Source: Catenulispora sp. EB89 (GTDB taxonomy: Bacteria; Actinomycetota; Actinomycetes; Streptomycetales; Catenulisporaceae). Taken from it: DNA of 64,000 nucleotides. Below, piece after piece: positions 59,892-64,000 of this stretch. The DNA is taken from NCBI RefSeq assembly GCF_041261445.1, contig NZ_JBGCCU010000026.1, positions 118,444-182,443 of the forward strand, in the 5' to 3' direction. The notes beneath the pieces were generated by a model. It saw only the letters and a program-made list of their open reading frames with translations, was not told the origin of the DNA and did no database searches. A program made the translations under genes and the position numbers. Position 1 is the stretch's first letter. Each line of letters starts with the position of its first letter.

Positions 59892-60455
59892 ATGAGGCTC
59901 ATACAGCGCGGGAGTCGCGGCCCGACGGAGGCCGACGACCCGCCCCTGGACTTCCAGGCGTTCGTCGCGGCCAGCGGAGCGCGGTTGTTCCGTTCCGCCT
60001 GCCTGCTCACCGGTGGGGACACCCATGCCGCCGAGGATCTGGTGCAGGAGACCTTCGGGCTGCTCTACCGGCGGTGGCAGCGCATCGGCAGGTTGGACAA
60101 CCCCGTCGGTTACGCACAGACCACGCTCGTCAACCGGTTCGTGTCGGGGCGGCGCAAGCGGAGCAGCACCGAGCTCCCGGCAGGCGCCGGCGGGCTCGGC
60201 GGCGTCGCGGATCGGCCCGAGCCCGACCGCGGCGACGACGTCGCGCTCCGTCTGGCGCTGCTGGCGGCGCTGCGGTCGCTGCCGCCGGTCGACCGGGCCG
60301 TGCTGGTTCTGCGGTTCTGGGAGGACCTGACCGTCGCCGAGACGGCGGCGCGGCTGAACCTGTCCGACACGGCCGTTCGCTCGCGCTGTTCCCGCGCGCT
60401 GGCTCGGGTTCGTGACCGGCTCGGTGGCGATTTCGCCGACCTGGCGCGTTCCTGA
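59892..60455 (+). CDS. SigE-family ECF sigma factor (second copy)
   Basis: 187 residues. Region 2 (FQAFVAASGARLFRSACLLT, THAAEDLVQETFGLLYRRW) and region 4 (LRSLPPVDRAVLVLRFWEDL, TVAETAARLNLSDTAVRSR) are clear. Same family as the sigma factor at 40847. The next gene, 92 bases on, encodes a single-helix membrane protein, repeating the arrangement of the earlier pair. The ATG has no strong ribosome binding site. Confidence 0.92.
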   Translation: MRLIQRGSRGPTEADDPPLDFQAFVAASGARLFRSACLLTGGDTHAAEDLVQETFGLLYRRWQRIGRLDNPVGYAQTTLVNRFVSGRRKRSSTELPAGAGGLGGVADRPEPDRGDDVALRLALLAALRSLPPVDRAVLVLRFWEDLTVAETAARLNLSDTAVRSRCSRALARVRDRLGGDFADLARS

Positions 60456-60547
60456 GCCACTTCCCGGGCCCGTCCGGACCGGCCCGGTTTCCCGATCGTC
60501 CACTGATTTTCACGAGCACAGATCGACAACGAGAGAGGTGTACTTCC

Positions 60548-61453
60548 ATGTCCACCGACCACTTCCAAGAGATCGACCACGATCGACCGGACGGCATCGC
60601 CGAAGCGATGCGCGAAACCGCCTTCTCCTTCGACGCGCCGGCTTCCACCACCCTGTACGCCGGTGCACTGGCCCACGCGCGACGCCACCGGCGCCGCTCC
60701 GCCGCCGCCGGAACTCTGGCCGCAGTTGCCGTGGTCGGCGTCGCCGGCGCCGTCGTCACCCAGATCCCGACGCACGGCGGAGTGTCCCCGTCATCGTCGA
60801 CCGCGCCGGCCGCGGGCGGCCCCTCGACATCGGGCTCGAGTCCGAGCCCGGACCACTCGACGTCGCCGACGACCACGGCCCCGCCGAAGCACGTGACAGC
60901 GGCTGAGGGCAAAGCACTCGCGAACTTCGTACTCAACACCGCGCTGGGCGCCCTTCCGCCCGGCTCGCATCCCGTCAACACGGGATTCGGCGCGGGCGGC
61001 ACGAAGATCCCGAACGGGAAGCATCTGCCCGTCAACGGCGCTCTAGCGGACATCCTCGGCCTCGTCAACGGCACGTGGAACATGGGCACCACGGACGGTC
61101 CGGGCGCCGCGGTCGACGTCGCGGTCCGCACCGACGCACTCACCTGCCAGAAGTTGAAGCTGAGCCCGCAGGACGTGTGCACCGTCACCCCGTTCGCCAA
61201 GGGCGGCGAGCTCATCACGTACAAAAGCCGGAAGGATCCCGTGAACCAGACCGGCCCCTACTTCTTGGACTACATCTGGCTGCGCCCAGACGGCACTGAG
61301 GTCGAGGCCGCCATGGTGGCACCGTCGGCCTCGCAGTTCGCATTGACCAGCGACCAGGTGAACGCACTGCTGTCAGCGCCGGGCTGGGACCAGGCCGCCG
61401 CACAGTTGAAGGCGCTCATTGCCGACGCGGCGACCGTCACCGCAGAAGGCTGA
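60548..61453 (+). CDS. Membrane-anchored partner protein of the second ECF sigma factor
   Basis: 301 residues. About 50 cytosolic residues (GIAEAMRETAFSFDAP, RRHRRRSAAAG), one helix (about 52-73, TLAAVAVVGVAGAVVTQI), a Ser/Thr/Pro linker to about 120 and an extracytoplasmic domain (LANFVLNTALGALPPGSHPV, CQKLKLSPQDVCTVTPF with a Cys pair, GPYFLDYIWLRPDG). GAGAGAGG lies before the ATG. Topology matches the protein at 41386-42450, although sequence similarity outside the N-terminus is low. Confidence 0.77.
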   Translation: MSTDHFQEIDHDRPDGIAEAMRETAFSFDAPASTTLYAGALAHARRHRRRSAAAGTLAAVAVVGVAGAVVTQIPTHGGVSPSSSTAPAAGGPSTSGSSPSPDHSTSPTTTAPPKHVTAAEGKALANFVLNTALGALPPGSHPVNTGFGAGGTKIPNGKHLPVNGALADILGLVNGTWNMGTTDGPGAAVDVAVRTDALTCQKLKLSPQDVCTVTPFAKGGELITYKSRKDPVNQTGPYFLDYIWLRPDGTEVEAAMVAPSASQFALTSDQVNALLSAPGWDQAAAQLKALIADAATVTAEG

Positions 61454-61501
61454 CGGCCTCCCGCGGCCGACAGAACGGCGGTGGCACGGAGCGCATCCGT
61501 G

Positions 61502-62422
61502 TCACCGCCGGCTTCCCTCGGCGTGCCCGTTATGTTCCCCACGCTGAGCCGGTTCGCAGGTCGCGGTCCAGGCCGCGCAGAACAACAACAACCTGGCCAC
61601 CAGGTAGATCCACAGCAACAGTGCGGCTGGGACTCCGAACGCGCCATACATGCTCTTGCTCGCGACACCGGAGATGTAGGACGCGACCAGAGCCTTGAGC
61701 ACCTCGAATCCGACGGCACCGATCAGCGCGCCCTGAAGGGCCACCCGCCGTGGCATCTCCAGGCGCGGCATGCCCGCCAACAGGTAGGTGAACATCACGA
61801 CGCCCGCACCGACGCCCACCGCCAGTCCGGCACCGCGCAGGAACAGCCGGCCGACCGGCTGGCCGACCAGACCGAGCGGTCCCGAAACGTGGCCGATGAC
61901 GGAGGTCGCAAGGGTTGACGACCCGACCGACACCGCCATCGCGACCCCGAGCCCGAGCAGGGAAACGGCGTCCTTCAGCTTCGTCACGACCAGGTTCTCA
62001 AGCCCCTCGGCCGGCGGCTGGAATCCGAACCAGATCTCACGGATCGCCGGCCGCAGAGCCGCGACCAGGTTCAGGCCGAGGTACATCAGCACAACCGCGC
62101 CGGCCACCCCGACCGTCCCGGCATGACTCACCAAGGCGTTGACGTCGACCTTGTCGGCAATACCGGGGATCTCATCGGCGATCCTGCGCTGCAAACCCCG
62201 CACCCGCGCCGGGCTGAGCGTGGCGGCGACGACCGCAGCGGCCAGCGCCGTGAGCGGGAACAGCGCCAGAAACCCGTAGAACGCCACGGCAGCGGCCACG
62301 AAGTTGCCGCTGCGCTCCGCATAGCGGTGGTACGCGGCAGCAACGCGCACGGCTATGGGGAATCCCGCGACCCTCGCCATCGTCAACGACACCACTCCGC
62401 CTTCATCCGAACCGTTCCGCAT
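61502..62422 (-). CDS. YihY/BrkB family membrane protein
   Basis: 306 residues (start may be 62380, giving 292). Six helices with the family blocks AVAFYGFLALFPLTALAAAV, YLGLNLVAALRPAIREIWF, VALQGALIGAVGFEVLKALV and YGAFGVPAALLLWIYLVARLLLF, each of 20 or fewer residues quoted in part. YihY/BrkB proteins are inner-membrane proteins of unclear function, formerly mis-called ribonuclease BN. It is convergent with the second sigma-factor operon, 48 bases apart. Confidence 0.9.
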   Translation of the reverse strand: MRNGSDEGGVVSLTMARVAGFPIAVRVAAAYHRYAERSGNFVAAAVAFYGFLALFPLTALAAAVVAATLSPARVRGLQRRIADEIPGIADKVDVNALVSHAGTVGVAGAVVLMYLGLNLVAALRPAIREIWFGFQPPAEGLENLVVTKLKDAVSLLGLGVAMAVSVGSSTLATSVIGHVSGPLGLVGQPVGRLFLRGAGLAVGVGAGVVMFTYLLAGMPRLEMPRRVALQGALIGAVGFEVLKALVASYISGVASKSMYGAFGVPAALLLWIYLVARLLLFCAAWTATCEPAQRGEHNGHAEGSRR

Positions 62423-62576
62423 TTCGAACGCATACGGTAACCGGCGCAGATCACAGCTGGCGACCTTTTGTAGCTACCGACCAAATCCGTTGGCCACCTG
62501 GACAAACCCGCCCTCGATTACTGGCCGTGAGGAGCCACAACAGGCGCCGTCGTCGTTACACACATAGTTTGAGGCC

Positions 62577-62669
62577 ATGGGACTCTTCGACAAGATCCGG
62601 GATCTCGGCGATAAGGCGAACGACGCCACGAACGCCGCCGGGTTCCAGATCACGGCTCCGGGCAGGTAA
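62577..62669 (+). CDS. 30-residue small protein
   Basis: An ATG at 62577 preceded by GAGG opens a 30-codon frame ending TAA: it begins MGLFDKIRDLGDK and ends AAGFQITAPGR. The first 20 residues would form a charged amphipathic helix similar to starts of larger stress or LysM-associated proteins (MGLFD-type). Codon third positions are mostly G/C. It may be a true microprotein or the surviving start of a longer gene. Confidence 0.4.
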   Translation: MGLFDKIRDLGDKANDATNAAGFQITAPGR

Positions 62670-62743
62670 CCGGATCCCTGACGGCATGAAAAGGCGGCCG
62701 ACCCGCCCCACCACGAAGCGGCTTCACCTGAAGGGAGACCCCG

Positions 62744-63046
62744 ATGGGACACCACAAATCGAACAAGAAGGTCGAGGGCGACCCCCTCACCGACCACAGC
62801 GGCGGCCTGCCACTACGCCCTGACGAGGAACAACTCGAAGCACGCACCGAACTCGACAGAATCGCCACGGGCCTGCCGCCGGATCTCGACGCGACACCGG
62901 CGGACGCCGATCCGCAGGCGGCCTACACCGAAGCGGTCGACGAGGTCGACGACCAGGTCCGCGACGGCGAATTGCGCACTGACGACGGCTCTGGACACGC
63001 GGCCCAAGACCCGTTTCCGCCTACTCGTTACGCCTCCGGCGACTGA
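62744..63046 (+). CDS. Small acidic hydrophilic protein
   Basis: 100 residues with no hydrophobic segment and strong acidic bias (LPLRPDEEQLEARTELDRIA, AVDEVDDQVRDGELRTDDG). A good ribosome binding site (AAGGGAG) and typical codon use support it. No family recognised. Likely disordered in its C-terminal half. Follows the 30-residue frame by 74 bases on the same strand. Confidence 0.65.
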   Translation: MGHHKSNKKVEGDPLTDHSGGLPLRPDEEQLEARTELDRIATGLPPDLDATPADADPQAAYTEAVDEVDDQVRDGELRTDDGSGHAAQDPFPPTRYASGD

Positions 63047-63257
63047 CCGGCACAAATCCGCGTCACCGGCTGCCGGATCCGTCTCACCGGCCCGGTGTTC
63101 AGTTCGTTCGCCTCGACCGACTGTAAACGGCCGGGCCAAACCGTTCGCCCGGGCCAAGACCGCCGACCAGGTCTTGGCGCACGCCACGCCTCGGCGGCGG
63201 TAGGCTTCCCGCCCGCGCTGGTACATCATCGGGAGTTCGGGCAGCCGGCAGGACGAC

Positions 63258-63623
63258 ATGGGCTACTACCTGCACATCACCAGAGCCGACGACTCGTGGG
63301 CCGACAGCGCCGACCATCCCATTTCCGTCGACGAGTGGACTGCGTTCGCCGCGGCACATCCCGACATCGCCGCCGATAGCTCAAATGGGCCACTGGACCA
63401 CGTCTTCACCTGTCACGCCGGCACCGAGGCACGTCTGACGTGGAAGAACGGCCAGATCGAAGTCCGCGGCGCCCATGCCGACGACAAGGACCTGGCGCGA
63501 CTCGCGGCCCAGATCGAAGCTCGGCTCCTCGGCGACGACAACGAGGAGTACGGCCTCAATGGCCAGCCGACCGAAAGGGAGGCGCCCCGACCACCAATCA
63601 CACCAAAGCGTCTAACGACTTAG
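63258..63623 (+). CDS. Hypothetical cytosolic protein of a common actinomycete family
   Basis: 121 residues: MGYYLHITRADDSWADSADH, PISVDEWTAFAAAHPDI, then LTWKNGQIEVRGAHADDKDL and GDDNEEYGLNG. The pattern (Y-h-h-I-x-R, PI-x-x-x-EW, LxWxxGxIxV, GDDxExY) recurs in a widespread family of small actinobacterial proteins without known function, some beside toxin genes. Weak ribosome binding site. Stand-alone in this window. Confidence 0.65.
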   Translation: MGYYLHITRADDSWADSADHPISVDEWTAFAAAHPDIAADSSNGPLDHVFTCHAGTEARLTWKNGQIEVRGAHADDKDLARLAAQIEARLLGDDNEEYGLNGQPTEREAPRPPITPKRLTT

Positions 63624-64000
63624 TTCACATGACAACTAACTAGACAGAAGACCATCGACGCTGCTCATGCCCAGAACTTTGCCAGGTGCCGCCCGCAAAG
63701 AACGAGCGGAATCACGCGCTGGAACGCCCCCGAGGACTGGGTAATATCCGAACGGGCGGCGATGCAAGCACTCTGAAGAACAGTCCTTCAACACGAAGGA
63801 ACACGAGCTACGGGCCGGGACACCGAAGAGCCTCTCCGTGCGCGAGGACATGCTCCTCCAGCGCCTTCCCGCCCTGCTCATCAGAACCGGGGATGTCACA
63901 ACCGTGCCTAGAAGGCCGATGAAAATCATGCGTTCTGACCTCGTCGTTTGGTCGGCGGGGTCAGACTGCTGTTATGCAGGGTGAGTGGACTGGTGAGCTG
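63624..64000. other. Window end without a supported gene
   Basis: About 375 bases of lower GC (roughly 55-60 percent by eye). A 97-codon minus frame (63636-63929) has no ribosome binding site or family features. An inverted pair TCTGACC (63934-63940)/GGTCAGA (63959-63965) precedes an ATG at 63973 that opens a frame (MQGEWTGEL) running off the right edge. It could be the start of a gene, possibly mobile, but nine codons are not enough to tell. Confidence 0.4.

Noticed and set aside
63258..63623. Immunity protein of a toxin system
   Set aside because: Relatives are sometimes found beside toxin genes, but no polymorphic toxin or secretion gene lies near it here.
63934..64000. Left end of an insertion sequence with a transposase start at 63973
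   Set aside because: Only a seven-base inverted pair and nine codons are visible; not enough to call a mobile element.

Overview
The window is very GC-rich, with strong third-position GC bias in every credible gene. It carries the usual repertoire of a filamentous soil actinomycete: an AfsR/SARP regulator, two SigE-family ECF sigma factors, choice-of-anchor P, YVTN/CWB2 and ricin-lectin secreted proteins, STM4015 and DUF1206 proteins, and many TetR, GntR, AraC, MarR and PucR regulators. A Streptomyces- or Catenulispora-like chromosome is the best guess (inference; no rRNA or housekeeping marker is present). No tRNA, rRNA, CRISPR array, complete insertion sequence or prophage was found. This is accessory chromosome, built of many short regulator-plus-enzyme cassettes.

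Layout. 1-4.2 kb: partial membrane protein, DUF1206 protein, DUF6884 protein and a secreted YVTN-propeller/CWB2 surface protein. 4.2-8.1 kb: a minus-strand pair for plant polysaccharide use (GH28 pectinase, then a CBM32-FN3-FN3 PQQ sugar dehydrogenase). 8.2-13 kb: MFS exporter, a Ser/Thr kinase with a large helical C-terminus downstream of a LexA-like SOS box, and arylamine N-acetyltransferase. 13-18 kb: TetR/metallo-hydrolase cassette with a readable operator, a free-standing NRPS condensation domain, a small secreted protein and a decayed lipoprotein gene. 18.1-25.4 kb: a GntR-controlled catabolic cluster (SRPBCC protein, amidohydrolase, broken MFS gene, carotenoid/lignostilbene oxygenase, FAH-family hydrolase, extradiol dioxygenase). 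25.4-34.4 kb: AraC/SDR/SnoaL, then TetR with alpha/beta-hydrolase, a second metallo-hydrolase, ABM monooxygenase and MFS exporter, then an SDR/amidohydrolase pair. 34.8-38.2 kb: histidine kinase/response regulator divergent from a PIG-V-like mannosyltransferase. 38.4-45.3 kb: choice-of-anchor P protein, ECF sigma plus membrane partner, AraC/SnoaL-like pair and MarR/metallo-hydrolase pair.

The most striking locus is 45.7-56.6 kb. A 1618-residue secreted protein joins a CdtB-like (DNase I fold) domain, an SGNH-like domain lacking its catalytic residues, a complete GH54 alpha-L-arabinofuranosidase domain and fourteen propeller repeats (room for two seven-bladed propellers). It is followed by a secreted GH59 enzyme with two ricin-type trefoils, and an AfsR/SARP regulator lies divergent, with a SARP-style heptamer repeat between them. 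I know of no described protein with this architecture. A glycan-targeted secreted nuclease, or a plant arabinogalactan degradation system with an added phosphodiesterase, are both possible.

56.6-64 kb holds an STM4015 leucine-rich protein, a PucR regulator, a DUF1269 protein, a second ECF sigma/membrane partner pair, a YihY/BrkB membrane protein and three small hypothetical genes. Several intergenic regions hold clean palindromes that pair naturally with the adjacent regulator; these are listed as operators, all inferred from sequence alone.
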